64,000 bases of DNA, taken from the NCBI GenBank assembly GCA_900316285.1, contig ONCG01000013.1, positions 79,344 through 143,343 on the forward strand, written 5' to 3'. Source of the DNA: an uncultured Prevotellaceae bacterium. Its GTDB lineage: Bacteria; Bacteroidota; Bacteroidia; Bacteroidales; Bacteroidaceae. Below the pieces are notes generated by a model, which saw only the letters and a list, made by a program, of their open reading frames with translations, did not search any database and was not told where the DNA came from. The position numbers were made by a program, and so were the translations under genes. Below, one piece after another: positions 25,028 to 34,612 of the stretch (its first letter is position 1; every line of letters starts with the position of its first letter).

Positions 25028-26226
25028 AAAGAAAAGTAATGCTTGTTTTCGGCACACGACCCGAAGCTATCAAGATGGCTCCACTCGTGCTGGAACTTAA
25101 AAAATACAATACGTTCGAGACATGTGTCTGCGTGACAGGCCAACATCGCGAGATGCTTGACCAAGTGCTTCAGATATTCAGCATCACCCCTGATTACGAT
25201 TTGAATATTATGAAGCCAGGACAAGATCTCTACGACGTGACTAGCCGTGTGCTCCTGGGCATGCGCGACGTGCTCAGAGAGGTCAAACCCGACGTGGTGC
25301 TCGTGCATGGCGACACGACAACGTCGACGGCAGCCGCACTGGCAGCTTTCTATCAACAGATTCCAGTAGGCCACGTGGAGGCAGGTCTGCGCACCCACAA
25401 CATCTACAGTCCGTGGCCGGAAGAAATGAATCGACAGCTTACAGGTCGCATTGCCTCCTACAACTTCTCGCCCACTGAACTAAGCCGCAGCAATTTGCTC
25501 AACGAGGGCATCGATGCCGAGAAGATCACTGTCACTGGCAACACGGTGATTGATGCTCTTCATCTTGTCGTCGACAAGATTTCCTCTAACACATCGCTTC
25601 GCCAGGAACTTGCTGAAGTGCTGAGACAGAGCGGCTACGACATTAACCGTCTCAACGACACGCAACGACGACTTGTCCTCATCACTGGACATCGACGTGA
25701 GAACTTTGGTGAGGGTTTCTTGCATATCTGCACAGCTATCAAAGATCTCTCCATGAAGTATCCGAATGTAGACTTTGTATACCCCATGCATCTCAATCCC
25801 AATGTGCGCCGACCTATTGCCAAGATCTTTGAAGGAAACGAGCAACTTACCATAAACAGTCAATCTGTCAACGAGAAATATCCTAACATGTTCTTCGCAG
25901 AGCCTCTTGAGTATCTAAGTTTTGTTTATCTCATGGAGAAAGCCTATATAGTCCTTACCGACAGTGGCGGCATTCAGGAAGAGGCCCCAGGATTGGGGAA
26001 GCCCGTTCTCGTGATGCGCGACACCACTGAACGTCCAGAGGCTGTTGCTGCCGGCACCGTGAAACTTGTTGGCACTGATTACGACGCCATCGTAAGCAAT
26101 GTGTCGGAACTGCTCGACTCGTTGCACACCTACGAGCAAATGAGCAAAGCCGTGAATCCCTATGGCGACGGCAAGGCTTGCCAACGCATCATCAACGTTC
26201 TTAAATCCAAACATACATGCGAATAG
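25024..26226 (+). CDS. wecB: UDP-N-acetylglucosamine 2-epimerase (non-hydrolysing)
   Basis: The 400-residue protein has [61 protein letters not shown] and [13 protein letters not shown], plus [20 protein letters not shown]. This is the WecB/MnaA family that interconverts UDP-GlcNAc and UDP-ManNAc. No wecC-type dehydrogenase is in the window, so the polymer may contain ManNAc itself or a product made elsewhere. The start is in the ATGA overlap with the WbsX gene, and the gene overlaps the next by 10 bp. Confidence 0.95.
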   Translation: MKRKVMLVFGTRPEAIKMAPLVLELKKYNTFETCVCVTGQHREMLDQVLQIFSITPDYDLNIMKPGQDLYDVTSRVLLGMRDVLREVKPDVVLVHGDTTTSTAAALAAFYQQIPVGHVEAGLRTHNIYSPWPEEMNRQLTGRIASYNFSPTELSRSNLLNEGIDAEKITVTGNTVIDALHLVVDKISSNTSLRQELAEVLRQSGYDINRLNDTQRRLVLITGHRRENFGEGFLHICTAIKDLSMKYPNVDFVYPMHLNPNVRRPIAKIFEGNEQLTINSQSVNEKYPNMFFAEPLEYLSFVYLMEKAYIVLTDSGGIQEEAPGLGKPVLVMRDTTERPEAVAAGTVKLVGTDYDAIVSNVSELLDSLHTYEQMSKAVNPYGDGKACQRIINVLKSKHTCE

Positions 26227-27293
26227 GACTACTTTTACCCCTGAATCCTTCATATGCCCCCTATCTAAGCATCTACACCAACATCCTCGACAAAATAGAG
26301 GGGGTGGAATACGACATCATCTACCCTGACAAGAAAGGTCTCAGAGAACCGGCCAAACACCGTTTCGACGTGAGAACAGAAGATCGGGTGAGCAATCTTA
26401 ATAAGGTTGTCTATTACCTGCGCTACTCACACTTTCTGGTACGTGTTCTCAAACAGGAGAAATACGACAAGCTGATCGTTTTCGGCCAGCAAGTGGCGGT
26501 GTTCATTTATCGATACCTGTCACGACATTACCGCGGACGTTTCATCATGGACTATCGCGACCTTGGCCTCGACCAGAAATTCAAGGGATTTTTCCGACAG
26601 ATTCTTGACTCGTGTGCACATATTATCATATCATCACCAGGGTTCAAAAAGTATCTGCCAGAACGTAGCGACTACATTCTCAGCCACAATTTCGACATCA
26701 ACATCCTGCGAAAAGCTATCGCCGATGTACGGACAGAACCATATAACCTCACGTTCAAAGACGGAAAAATGGATGTCCTAACTATTGGGAGCATTCGCGA
26801 CTACGTGCAAAATTCTGCTGTCATACAAGCTCTGGCCAACGACGACCGCTTCCACATCACATTTACTGGCCGTGGCTATGCAGCCGCCGACCTCCAGCAT
26901 TTCGCCGAGGACCACCATGTAAGAAACATTGTCTTTACAGGTTACTATGAGAAAAGCACTGAACCTGACATCATCAGCCAGACTACATTTCTCAATATCT
27001 TCTACCCAAGACGTCCCACACATGAGACAGCCATCTCGAACCGTTTCTACAACTCTCTCATTTTCCGCAAACCCATGATTACGACCATCGGCACCATACA
27101 AGGTGACTACGCGCAACATTATGGTCTCGGATTGGCCATCGCCGATACGGAAGATCTTGCCACAAAGCTCGACAACTACTTCCGCAATTTCGACTCAATA
27201 GAATTCGAACGGCAACGACAGGTTCTACTCAACGAGTTCAAGAACGACTACGATCTATTTGAGAAAACCGTAACTGCTTTTGCGTCATGTTAA
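26217..27293 (+). CDS. Glycosyltransferase, GT-B type (capsule cluster)
   Basis: The 358-residue protein begins [20 protein letters not shown] and contains [30 protein letters not shown] and SHNFD. A C-terminal half with [26 protein letters not shown] and [20 protein letters not shown] fits the GT-B Rossmann pair of GT4-like enzymes. The exact family is not certain. It is embedded in the operon with overlaps on both sides (10 and 7 bp). Confidence 0.75.
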   Translation: MRIGLLLPLNPSYAPYLSIYTNILDKIEGVEYDIIYPDKKGLREPAKHRFDVRTEDRVSNLNKVVYYLRYSHFLVRVLKQEKYDKLIVFGQQVAVFIYRYLSRHYRGRFIMDYRDLGLDQKFKGFFRQILDSCAHIIISSPGFKKYLPERSDYILSHNFDINILRKAIADVRTEPYNLTFKDGKMDVLTIGSIRDYVQNSAVIQALANDDRFHITFTGRGYAAADLQHFAEDHHVRNIVFTGYYEKSTEPDIISQTTFLNIFYPRRPTHETAISNRFYNSLIFRKPMITTIGTIQGDYAQHYGLGLAIADTEDLATKLDNYFRNFDSIEFERQRQVLLNEFKNDYDLFEKTVTAFASC

Positions 27294-28300
27294 GAATCAC
27301 TGGCGACATCAACTTCTCCGACGGATATTTCGACACAGGGATAGGAACCGGCAGCCGCATCAGGATGGGAATGAATCCATTCCGCCACCTGAAACGCGAT
27401 TCCGACGATTACTGGATTGGCAACTTCGAATGTGTTTGCGCTGACACTTCCGATCAACAAGGGCTGAAGGCACGACAGTTTCTGATTACTCCAGAAGCAC
27501 TTCAGCATGTTAGCCATCTGAACTGCTATGGTGTAGCCAACAACCACGTCAGCCAGCACGGACCTGAAGCTTTCCGCAGACTTATTGACTACCTCGGGTC
27601 AAAAGGTGTAGCCTATGCTGGGACCCGCGAAAAGCGTACACATGTGCTGCAGCATCAGGGAAAGCAAGTTTCGCTGACAGCGTTTAGCTTGCGTCCAGAC
27701 AACTTCACCGATGCACCAGCCTACTGGCATCTGCCCGAACTGAGTGATGTTCAGAGCGAACTCTCCCGTCATGCCGACAGCGATTACCGCATTGTCTTTG
27801 TGCATTGGGGAAATGAATTCATCAATTATCCTTACATTGACCAAAAACATGTCGCCCACTTCCTCATTGACAGCGGGGCCGATCTAGTCGTAGGCATGCA
27901 TCCCCACGTCATGCAAGGCAGCGAGCAGTACAAAAACGGATGGATATTCTACTCGTTGGGTAACTTTGTTTTCAATATGCCTTGGGAGCCTGCACAATAC
28001 GGACTTATAGTCAACGTCGATCTCAGCAAGACACAACCTGCTATCAGCTTCAACTATGTACGCATCGGAGAAGACGCCTGCCCAGTCATCACCAACGACG
28101 TACCTGCCGACTACAGCATGTCTCGGCTGAACAAACTGCTCGGCATTCAGGAGGAAAATGAGAAATACTATGCTCACGTAAGGAAATGCTGCAAGAACTA
28201 CCGTCGGGTGAATCGCCGGAAGATTCTCAGCAATTTCATGCAGATGAAGCCACACGACTCATGGGGCATCATCATGGAGTTCGTCAGGAAAAGAATTTAA
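27287..28300 (+). CDS. CapA family (PGA_cap, metallophosphatase-like) protein
   Basis: The 337-residue protein has the CapA motifs [39 protein letters not shown] and DLVVGMHPHVMQG, then YSLGNFVFN. These residues form the calcineurin-like metal site of CapA proteins. CapA is required for poly-γ-glutamate capsule in bacilli, but in polysaccharide operons its homologues may modify or anchor the polymer. No signal peptide or membrane anchor is visible, unlike Bacillus CapA. It is the last gene of the operon and overlaps by 4 bp the end of the convergent GH16 gene. Confidence 0.88.
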   Translation: MLRITGDINFSDGYFDTGIGTGSRIRMGMNPFRHLKRDSDDYWIGNFECVCADTSDQQGLKARQFLITPEALQHVSHLNCYGVANNHVSQHGPEAFRRLIDYLGSKGVAYAGTREKRTHVLQHQGKQVSLTAFSLRPDNFTDAPAYWHLPELSDVQSELSRHADSDYRIVFVHWGNEFINYPYIDQKHVAHFLIDSGADLVVGMHPHVMQGSEQYKNGWIFYSLGNFVFNMPWEPAQYGLIVNVDLSKTQPAISFNYVRIGEDACPVITNDVPADYSMSRLNKLLGIQEENEKYYAHVRKCCKNYRRVNRRKILSNFMQMKPHDSWGIIMEFVRKRI

Positions 28301-29103
28301 TTGCGCTGATACACGCGTATCCAGTCGAACTGCGTCTCGTAGGTCTTCCGCACATGAGGCGCGAAATAGCCATACACACCATTGCCCACACTTTGGTTCA
28401 GCAGCAAATATAGCGGCTGATCAAACGACCATTGTCCCTGCTTAAGTAAATTCTTGTTGCCCGACTTCCTGTAAACGGCAACAGTAACTCCGTCAATAGT
28501 CCATATCACCTCTGTTTCTGACCACTCCACACCATACACATGCCATTGCGTGATATCCAGATCTTGGCGGAAAGAATTCTTCTCGCCATGTTTTGCCTTT
28601 GTAAAAGTCAGCTGCGAATGGATATTTTGGTGGGCCTGCCGTCGGTCGCCAAACATTTCGACAATGTCAATTTCTGCATACGGGTCGCCTGGTTTCTTCG
28701 CTTTGCGTCCCATCCACGCCGCAGGGAAATTGCCCTGCCGCAGGTTGGTCTTCATGCGCACCTCCACACGGCCATATTGGAACTCAAACTTATCCTTCGT
28801 GTAGATGGCGCCAGTGAACATGCGAGCCGTGTCGGTTTTTTCTGTCTTGTTTGGTATGGCTCGGCACACCAAAGCACCGTTCTTTATATAGATGGTCTTC
28901 GGCGTATTCTTAATCCAGCGGCTCCAGATAGAGGTTCCTCGTGGCGGCTGACTCCACTTTGTTGCGTCGGGCTGCGAACCATTCGGACCATTAAACTCAT
29001 CGCTGAACACCAGCTGCCACTGCGGCTGCTGGGCTTTCAGCTGTGTGCTGTCGGCAGTCATCACAAACAGCATCGCTATGAGAAACATTCCATTTTTCAT
29101 CAT
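28297..29103 (-). CDS. Glycoside hydrolase family 16
   Basis: The 268-residue protein has a signal peptide (to about residue 24), WQLVFSDEFNG, YGRVEVRMKTN, the catalytic EIDIVE in PYAEIDIVEMFG, and GVEWSETEVIWTIDG. The E-x-D-x-x-E array is the GH16 nucleophile and acid/base set with the β-bulge, so a β-1,3 or mixed-linkage glucanase or related activity is likely. It is convergent to the capsule operon. It might trim the cell's own polymer or digest dietary glucan; the sequence does not say which. Confidence 0.92.
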   Translation of the reverse strand: MMKNGMFLIAMLFVMTADSTQLKAQQPQWQLVFSDEFNGPNGSQPDATKWSQPPRGTSIWSRWIKNTPKTIYIKNGALVCRAIPNKTEKTDTARMFTGAIYTKDKFEFQYGRVEVRMKTNLRQGNFPAAWMGRKAKKPGDPYAEIDIVEMFGDRRQAHQNIHSQLTFTKAKHGEKNSFRQDLDITQWHVYGVEWSETEVIWTIDGVTVAVYRKSGNKNLLKQGQWSFDQPLYLLLNQSVGNGVYGYFAPHVRKTYETQFDWIRVYQRN

Positions 29104-29222
29104 TACAAGATTAAGAATTGGACTTTGAACCTTGAACGCTGCGCAGCAGCATTTGCGCTCGCCTATGCCGCTTTCGTAGCGAAGCGGAGAAAGAACTCTA
29201 AACTCTCAACTGACTCTAAACA
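29104..29222. repeat. Repeats upstream of the GH16 gene
   Basis: A mini-hairpin unit with TTGAAC (29127-29150) is followed by a GCTTTCGTAGCGAAGCGGAG...AGAAC element (about 29168-29197). Then comes an ACTCTAAAC/ACTCTCAACT simple repeat that continues to 29250. Confidence 0.65.
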
Positions 29223-30146
29223 CTAAACTCTCCACTCTAAACTCTCAACTACCCTCTCTCCCATCTCCAGGAGATACTCTGGCGTGTAGTAGTTCATCAT
29301 TCCGCAGAGCGACGTAAATGTCAGTTCACCAAACCACACACGGCCTTGCGACTCATACAAATCGACGCGTACTTCGGGAAAACCTTCCGACAGCGTCCGA
29401 GCAACACGAATCATCTCTTCCAGACACTGCGGACGGGGCAGTGGCTCTGGCTCCTGCGGATAACGGGCAGAGACCACCATGTTCTCTGGATGATAACCCC
29501 AGTCAAGGTCGTAGCAGCCTAAGCAAGTATCGTGACCGTTCTCCTTGCGATTGGAACACACCAGGAAGGAATGCGGCTCACCATGGAAGCACCACAACTT
29601 GTAGTCGACCAACGACGACTGTCCTGCGTCCACAGGCAACAGCTGCTCAGCAATAATCATCGGGCGAATGCCGCGATACTGCGGTTCGCCAGCCAGTGCT
29701 CCGATATGCCGCAACGACAGCCAACGCTGCAGTTCTTTCTTCAAGTCTGCCCAGTCGGCATCGCTCATCTGCGTTTTGTCTACGACCCGATTTGTTCCCT
29801 TCCCGTCACCATTGTTTGCTTTTAGGATAAAGCGGTCGGGCAACTCCTCGAAAGGAATGTCCTCCACCCGTTCCCAAGCGCCATAGAGGGGTATCAGAAT
29901 GTCTGCCAAACCCTTCTCGGCCACATACTGTCGCACCTGATACTTATCGGCCAGGCGCGTCCATGCCGTAGTATCCGTGAAGAGTTTCAAATAGAGTATC
30001 TTCTCGTTCAGATCCTTCGGGTGCTTCAGATCGGGCAAACGGTGAAAGCGAGCCAGATAGCGCAACCTCACCATCGTGACGGGTGAATGCTCTCCCAACC
30101 ACGACAACGGCTTTGCAACAATATGTTTCAAACGATCAGCAAACAT
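29223..30146 (-). CDS. TupA-like ATP-grasp protein
   Basis: The 307-residue protein contains LNEKILYLKLFTD, LADKYQVRQYV, DRFILKANNGDGKGTN, PMIIAEQLLP, DYKLWCFHGEPH and the C-terminal VRVDLYESQGRVWFGELTFT. This is the ATPgrasp_TupA family common in polysaccharide clusters, thought to form an amide or peptide-like bond between a carboxylate and an amine. The C-terminus ...LEWRV is read from an ACTCTAAACTCTCAACT simple repeat. It is divergent from the following GT2 gene; a -7 box lies at 30168-30175. Confidence 0.85.
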   Translation of the reverse strand: MFADRLKHIVAKPLSWLGEHSPVTMVRLRYLARFHRLPDLKHPKDLNEKILYLKLFTDTTAWTRLADKYQVRQYVAEKGLADILIPLYGAWERVEDIPFEELPDRFILKANNGDGKGTNRVVDKTQMSDADWADLKKELQRWLSLRHIGALAGEPQYRGIRPMIIAEQLLPVDAGQSSLVDYKLWCFHGEPHSFLVCSNRKENGHDTCLGCYDLDWGYHPENMVVSARYPQEPEPLPRPQCLEEMIRVARTLSEGFPEVRVDLYESQGRVWFGELTFTSLCGMMNYYTPEYLLEMGERVVESLEWRV

Positions 30147-30167
30147 GATTTATCTCTATTTCCGTTG

Positions 30168-30175
30168 CAAAGGTA
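30168..30175 (-). promoter_or_regulatory. -7 box of the ATP-grasp gene
   Basis: Minus-strand TACCTTTG, 22 bp upstream of the ATG at 30146. Confidence 0.6.
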
Positions 30176-30294
30176 CAAAAAACTTTAGAGTTTATCACAT
30201 AATTTCAACTTTTCTTTGTACCTTTGGCTCATCTTTGGCTTCGCCAAGGGTATTTCCACTCGGAAATGAAAAACCAAAAAACTTCGTATTTTGT

Positions 30295-30325
30295 TTTGCA
30301 ATTCGCTCGTTTATTCGTACCTTTG
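30295..30325 (+). promoter_or_regulatory. Promoter of the GT2 gene
   Basis: -33 TTTG at 30295-30298 and -7 TACCTTTG at 30318-30325, spacer 19 bp, about 20-28 bp before the start. A second TACCTTTG lies at 30219-30226. Confidence 0.65.
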
Positions 30326-30352
30326 CAGCCGCTATCTCAAAAAATGAGTAAT

Positions 30353-31171
30353 ATGAACAAGGAATTAGTGTCTGTCATCATGCCAACTTACAATGCCGGG
30401 AAGTACCTTTCCGACAGCATCGACAGCATCCTTGCACAGACCTACGAGAACCTGGAATTGCTCATCACCGACGATGGTTCAACTGAGGAACGCACGCTGC
30501 AACTGCTGAAGGAATTCTGCGAGAAAGACCCTCGCGTAAAAGTGGTTTATCTGAAGGAGAACCTCGGCTCGGGTCATTCGCGCAACAATGCCATTGAGCG
30601 TGCCGAAGGTCGCTACATCGCCTTCTGCGACTGCGATGACCGCTGGATGCCAGAGAAGCTGGAGCGACAGATTGCCTACATGCAGGAGAAGGACTGCGCG
30701 CTGGTCAGCTCGTCGTACCTCATCTGCAACGAAGATAGCGAAATCACCGGCATCAACATCTCGCCCGACAAGGTGACGTTCGGTATGGAGAAGCGCGACA
30801 ACAAGATTGGTTGTCTGACAGCCGTCTACGACACCCGTCGCCTGGGCCGAAAATTCCTGATGCCCTCCATCCGCAAGCGCCAGGACTGGGGATTGTTCCT
30901 GAACATCTTGAAAGAATGCGGCGTATGCTATGCCATCACCGAGCCGCTGGCCGTCTACCGAAACCGCACGGGTTCCATCTCCAGCCGCAAGTTCCCGCTG
31001 GTGAAATACAATGTACGCATCTACCACGATATTCTAGGCTACAGCTGGCCGCAATCGCTCTTCTACTTTTTGTTCTTCTTCCTGCCTACCTATGGAACAA
31101 AAGTACTCAAGCGCAAGGTTGACAGCTATCGCCTGATGAAGCAAATCAAGCAGGGCAAAAAGCCTTTTTAA
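30353..31171 (+). CDS. Glycosyltransferase family 2
   Basis: The protein (272 residues from 30353; ATG 30344 is an alternative) opens ELVSVIMPTYNAGKYLSDSI, then LLITDDGSTEERT, AFCDCDDRWMPEKLERQI (the DxD motif region) and RQDWGLFLNIL. This is a classical GT-A inverting GT2 enzyme. An upstream in-frame extension to 30224 crosses a promoter and is unlikely to be translated. A C-terminal hydrophobic stretch (SLFYFLFFFLPTYG) may attach it to the membrane. It is followed after 92 bp by the initiating sugar-phosphate transferase. Confidence 0.92.
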   Translation: MNKELVSVIMPTYNAGKYLSDSIDSILAQTYENLELLITDDGSTEERTLQLLKEFCEKDPRVKVVYLKENLGSGHSRNNAIERAEGRYIAFCDCDDRWMPEKLERQIAYMQEKDCALVSSSYLICNEDSEITGINISPDKVTFGMEKRDNKIGCLTAVYDTRRLGRKFLMPSIRKRQDWGLFLNILKECGVCYAITEPLAVYRNRTGSISSRKFPLVKYNVRIYHDILGYSWPQSLFYFLFFFLPTYGTKVLKRKVDSYRLMKQIKQGKKPF

Positions 31172-31263
31172 CCCCAAGCTAAAATCTCGAAACTTTTTTG
31201 CTTTTTCATGCAATAAATATCGTATGGATACGTTTATAAGATATAAAACGTAGAATACGACGC

Positions 31264-31893
31264 ATGACAACACTCGAAAACGGATATGTGCTTGACGGAA
31301 TGAATGAGCTAGAACGCAACACGAAGCGTATCTTCGACTTCTTCATTGCCTTGTTTTGCCTTATCATATTTTCCCCTCTCTTCCTGATTTGCTACATTGC
31401 GGTGAAGCGTGAGGATGGCGGACCGGCCATCTTCAAGCAGGAACGCATCGGACGCTTCGGCAGACCGTTCAACATCTACAAGTTCCGCTCCATGCGCATG
31501 GATGCCGAGAAAGACGGACCCGCACTCTATCAGCACGAGAACGAGACACGCATGACGAAGATTGGAAAGTTCCTGCGTGCCCATCACCTCGACGAGCTGC
31601 CACAGTTGTGGAATGTGCTAAAGGGTGAGATGTCGTTCGTTGGTCCGCGTCCCGAGCGCGAATACTTCATCAAGCAAATCATGGAACACGACCACCGCTA
31701 CACCTACCTTTATCAGGTACGGCCGGGCGTGACGTCGTATGCTACACTTTATAACGGCTATACCGACACGATGGAGAAGATGCTGCGCCGCCTCGAACTC
31801 GACCTCTACTATCTGGAGCATCGCTCGTGGTGGTTCGACATCAAGATTCTTTTCAACACCTTCACGAACATCGCCATCGGCAAGAAGTTCTAA
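31264..31893 (+). CDS. Initiating polyprenyl sugar-phosphate transferase
   Basis: The 209-residue protein has one N-terminal hydrophobic helix (FDFFIALFCLIIFSPLFLIC), then FKQERIGRFGRPFNIYKFRS, RAHHLDELPQLWNVLKGEMS and FVGPRPE, followed by VRPGVTSYATL. This is the small monotopic PglC-like type, not the long WcaJ form. It transfers sugar-1-phosphate to undecaprenyl phosphate and so starts the repeat unit. Its position just past the main operon supports a role in the same capsule. Confidence 0.93.
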   Translation: MTTLENGYVLDGMNELERNTKRIFDFFIALFCLIIFSPLFLICYIAVKREDGGPAIFKQERIGRFGRPFNIYKFRSMRMDAEKDGPALYQHENETRMTKIGKFLRAHHLDELPQLWNVLKGEMSFVGPRPEREYFIKQIMEHDHRYTYLYQVRPGVTSYATLYNGYTDTMEKMLRRLELDLYYLEHRSWWFDIKILFNTFTNIAIGKKF

Positions 31894-31963
31894 TACCCAC
31901 ACTCTCCTCCTTCAATCCGTGTCTTATTTGGAGTCTCCTCATTTGGGGCGACTGGGGCTTGTT
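31894..31963. other. Start of the gap after the sugar transferase
   Basis: Contains TTGGGGCGACTGGGGCTTGT at 31943-31962, a short match to the repeat at 17145-17225. Nothing else is recognisable. Confidence 0.35.
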
Positions 31964-32097
31964 GTCCCCTCCTCTTGGGAGGAAGGGTTGGGGGTGGTAG
32001 AGAAAAACACGGTCATAACCTATTATATACCAATTACCTAAAATTGGTCATGCATTATTTGTCACTACCACCCCTAGCCTCTCCTTCCCGAAGGAGT
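31964..32097. repeat. MITE-like element, copy 2
   Basis: Bounded by GTCCCCTCCT and a decayed AAGGAGTGCCCC, with GGGGGTGGTAGAGA and TCACTACCACCCC inside. The AT-rich centre (TAACCTATTATATACC) differs from copy 1. The right end has accumulated changes. Confidence 0.75.
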
Positions 32098-32262
32098 GCC
32101 CCTACTGGCTGTTGGGCGACTCTTTCAGAGTCGACTACGGGTGTACGCACAAAAATCCGTAGGTGCGCCTACGGCGTACCCACGGCTATTGAGCGGTGAC
32201 GCTTTCAGCGTCCTTGTGCCACCTGCGATATTATTCCACAATACTTTTTGGGCTTTCATGGG
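32098..32262. repeat. Palindromes CGACTCTTTCAGAGTCG and similar
   Basis: Several short palindromes occur in a row: GGCGACTCTTTCAGAGTCG (32113-32131), GTAGGTGCGCCTAC (32159-32172) and GTGACGCTTTCAGCGTC (32196-32212). They resemble the mini-hairpin design but with other linkers. Confidence 0.5.
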
Positions 32263-32399
32263 ATGTAGGGACGCGGCGTGCCGCGTTCTTGGATTTAGCT
32301 TTTCCCCTCCACAACGCGGCACGCCGCGTCCCTACATTTAGTTGCCTTAACTTGATTTGCTTTCTGTACCCAAGAACGCGGCACGCCGCGTCCCTACAT
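32263..32399. repeat. REP-like cluster with three halves
   Basis: One forward and two reverse copies of the TGTAGGGACGCGGC unit at 32263-32290, 32312-32338 and 32374-32399. Confidence 0.8.
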
Positions 32400-32402
32400 A
32401 TA

Positions 32403-32876
32403 TCAATGTCTCTTGAACACGAGGCGAAGCTCTTCGCCGCTGAGCGTCATGCCGCCGCCGGTGAGTTCCTCGATATCGTACGATTCACCAGCCAACTTGT
32501 TGATGCCGAAGGGCTGCAGCAAATCTACCTTTTCAAGAATAGGATCGCCTTCCGCGCGTTGGTCGTAGTAGAACTGCTGGAAAGAGAGTTTCTCGTTTTC
32601 ATAAGAGAAATGGCTGACATAGCGTTGACCAAAGGAGAGATCGGGGGAGTAGAGCTGGAACACTGTGCCCTGAACGATCCAGAAGAAACGCTCCTGTCGC
32701 AGGTCGAGCGAACCACCCGTCGAGAGTGTATCTACTTGCACGAGATGCCAGTAGCCATCGAGTTTCCCGTTTTCCGAATGCTCAATATCCACCAATCCGC
32801 ACGAGGCCAGCAATGCCACCATGCTCAGTAGTAACATCCGCCTCACCTTATTATATAATATAGATATCTTTTTCAT
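32403..32876 (-). CDS. Lipocalin-like lipoprotein (hypothetical)
   Basis: The 157-residue protein has a signal with lipobox LLASC (about residue 26) and then DGYWHLVQVDTL, LRQERFFWIVQGTVFQLY and a C-terminal ...MTLSGEELRLVFKRH. The G-x-W-x-L-x-x-V start and alternating β pattern suggest a lipocalin-like barrel, as in several Bacteroidetes DUF families. I cannot assign a precise family. It sits immediately downstream of the Wzi gene. Confidence 0.6.
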   Translation of the reverse strand: MKKISILYNKVRRMLLLSMVALLASCGLVDIEHSENGKLDGYWHLVQVDTLSTGGSLDLRQERFFWIVQGTVFQLYSPDLSFGQRYVSHFSYENEKLSFQQFYYDQRAEGDPILEKVDLLQPFGINKLAGESYDIEELTGGGMTLSGEELRLVFKRH

Positions 32877-32958
32877 TTCTCTTTTGTCACTTTGTTCTTT
32901 CTCCGCTATGCTACGAAAGCGAGCAGAGCTCGTAATCCCTTGTTATTTTGTCACCTTG
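32877..32958. repeat. Short repeats between Wzi and the lipocalin-like gene
   Basis: Contains TTGTCACTTTGTTC, a GTTCTTTCTCCGCT...CTACGAAAGCG element, and CTTTGTTA octamers that continue into the Wzi 3' end. Confidence 0.55.
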
Positions 32959-34569
32959 TTACTTTGTTACTTTGAACAGTCCGCTCTTACTCACGGTGAG
33001 CTGTGCACCGTAGTTATGCCCGAGCAACCCACCCATGTCCATTCCGTAAGCGCCCTTGATGAGCCATCCTTGTGGCAATCGGTAGGCAGCCTCCAGCATC
33101 GCACTCACGTTGTGATGCTTCTTGGTGTAAGGCTGGTCGTAAGTGCCGAGGCCTTCCTGATAGGTTGCCATGAGGCGATAGGACAGGCGCGTGGAAGGCT
33201 GACCGCTCACGCCCAGATGCAATGCCATGAAGCGATTATCCTTGAAGTCGATGACACCATCGGTGTTGTAGATGGGCGACCGATAGAGCGGATTGCCCAT
33301 GGTCTGCCCCCAGTGCTGCCAACCCGTGTAGATGTAGTGGTTGTAGAAGTTGTCCTTACCGCTGATGTGGTCGGACAGAGAGGGTGTGTGGTCGTGATAG
33401 ACGGGGCCGCTCTGGTACTTCGTGTAGATGTACTCGAACACCACGTCGCGCAGCCAGGTGCCATACTTCATGTTTAGTTCTAAGCCAAGCAACATGTCCT
33501 TCAGGTCATAGAGGAAGTAGCGGCGCTTCTTCCTGACGTTCCACTCATCGCCAGTGCCATAGCCGTTGTAGTCGAGTTGCAGCATCGACGAGTGATCCTC
33601 GAAGTATTTCTCAGCATAGAAACCCACCTTCCATGAGTCTTCGTCGTAGTTCACACGCATCGTGTAAGAGCCCAACTGGTTTCCCTCAGCATTCTGATAC
33701 TCCGTTCCCGTCTCCGGCACATCGGCTCCACCGGGCATGAAGGCATGCCACATGCCGCTCAACCCGTTGTTGCCCTTGTATACTCGCATCTCATGGCCAT
33801 AGGGCACATGGGCTGTTCCACCAAACTGGGCAGCCATCTCGAGTCCCAACTCCACCGACAACGGGAAGAAACGCTCGGGATAGCCAATCATCAGATAGCC
33901 GGCTTTCGAATGAAAGAGGGCTCCATCGGTATATTTCTGCGTGCGATTCGTAAAGTCGTGCTGCCAGTTTTGGTCGGTGGTTTTTCCGTAGGCCACATGA
34001 CCTTTTAGCCTCAGCCAACCATTGGCGACGGGTAGCACCCAATACTCGGGCAGCGCCAGACGCACCTGCGGCACAGGACGGGCATTGATGCCCAGCAACT
34101 GCGAGCCGCTGCTCAGCTGGTTGTTCTTCAGCTGCATGGGAAATTCCTTCGCACCCACCGTCAGCACACCATGCAACCAACGCATCTCACCAAACGCCTG
34201 CTGCACCACCAACCGACTGGTGTAGTGATGGGCAACGGCCACATCCAAACCATAGCCGAATCCCCAATGGCGCAGCGAGTCCTCTGCCAAGGGACGAACT
34301 AGACTCCCACGCAGATAGCCATTTGTGCTCTCTAGCGAACTCAGTCCGTGTTTGTTGGCATTCAGCCAGAGCGGCGTCTTTCCATCCGACAGCGAGGCTT
34401 GTGCCTCCAGCTTATATTCCAGTCCTTTCAGCAATAGCAACGGCTCTTTCTCGTTATATTGCTGCTGAGCCCACACTCCTTGTGTGAGCAGACCACCAAA
34501 CAGCACGGCAATCAGTTTTGCCACACCGCCTCGGTTCCTGAAATATTGTTTCGTTATTCTTTTCAACAT
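32959..34569 (-). CDS. wzi: Capsule assembly Wzi family outer-membrane protein
   Basis: With ATG 34569 the protein has 536 residues: a signal peptide ending about GVWAQ, then a long alternating β-strand pattern rich in Tyr, Trp and Gly. WLNANKHGLSSLESTNGYLR and WVLPVANGWLRLKGHVAYG are typical of the Wzi capsule-assembly fold (18-strand barrel with lectin activity in E. coli). It would hold the capsule at the outer surface. The extreme C-terminus (LFKVTK) is read from CTTTGTTA octamers. The longer start at 34608 is also octamer-derived and lacks a signal at its beginning. Confidence 0.88.
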   Translation of the reverse strand: MLKRITKQYFRNRGGVAKLIAVLFGGLLTQGVWAQQQYNEKEPLLLLKGLEYKLEAQASLSDGKTPLWLNANKHGLSSLESTNGYLRGSLVRPLAEDSLRHWGFGYGLDVAVAHHYTSRLVVQQAFGEMRWLHGVLTVGAKEFPMQLKNNQLSSGSQLLGINARPVPQVRLALPEYWVLPVANGWLRLKGHVAYGKTTDQNWQHDFTNRTQKYTDGALFHSKAGYLMIGYPERFFPLSVELGLEMAAQFGGTAHVPYGHEMRVYKGNNGLSGMWHAFMPGGADVPETGTEYQNAEGNQLGSYTMRVNYDEDSWKVGFYAEKYFEDHSSMLQLDYNGYGTGDEWNVRKKRRYFLYDLKDMLLGLELNMKYGTWLRDVVFEYIYTKYQSGPVYHDHTPSLSDHISGKDNFYNHYIYTGWQHWGQTMGNPLYRSPIYNTDGVIDFKDNRFMALHLGVSGQPSTRLSYRLMATYQEGLGTYDQPYTKKHHNVSAMLEAAYRLPQGWLIKGAYGMDMGGLLGHNYGAQLTVSKSGLFKVTK

Positions 34570-34612
34570 GAGTTTCGAATATTCTTGATCTCCTTGTGAC
34601 TTTGTCACCTTG
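34570..34612. repeat. CTTTGTTA-type octamer repeat
   Basis: A run of octamers (CTTGTGA, CTTTGTCA, CCTTGTTA, CTTTGTTA) joins the Wzi and aminotransferase genes. Members of the same octamer family lie inside the aminotransferase gene at about 35200-35236 and at the 3' ends of wzi, this gene and the RND pump gene. Confidence 0.75.

Noticed and set aside
31964-32400. Possible insertion sequence
   Set aside because: Inverted repeats are present but no transposase frame lies between or beside them.
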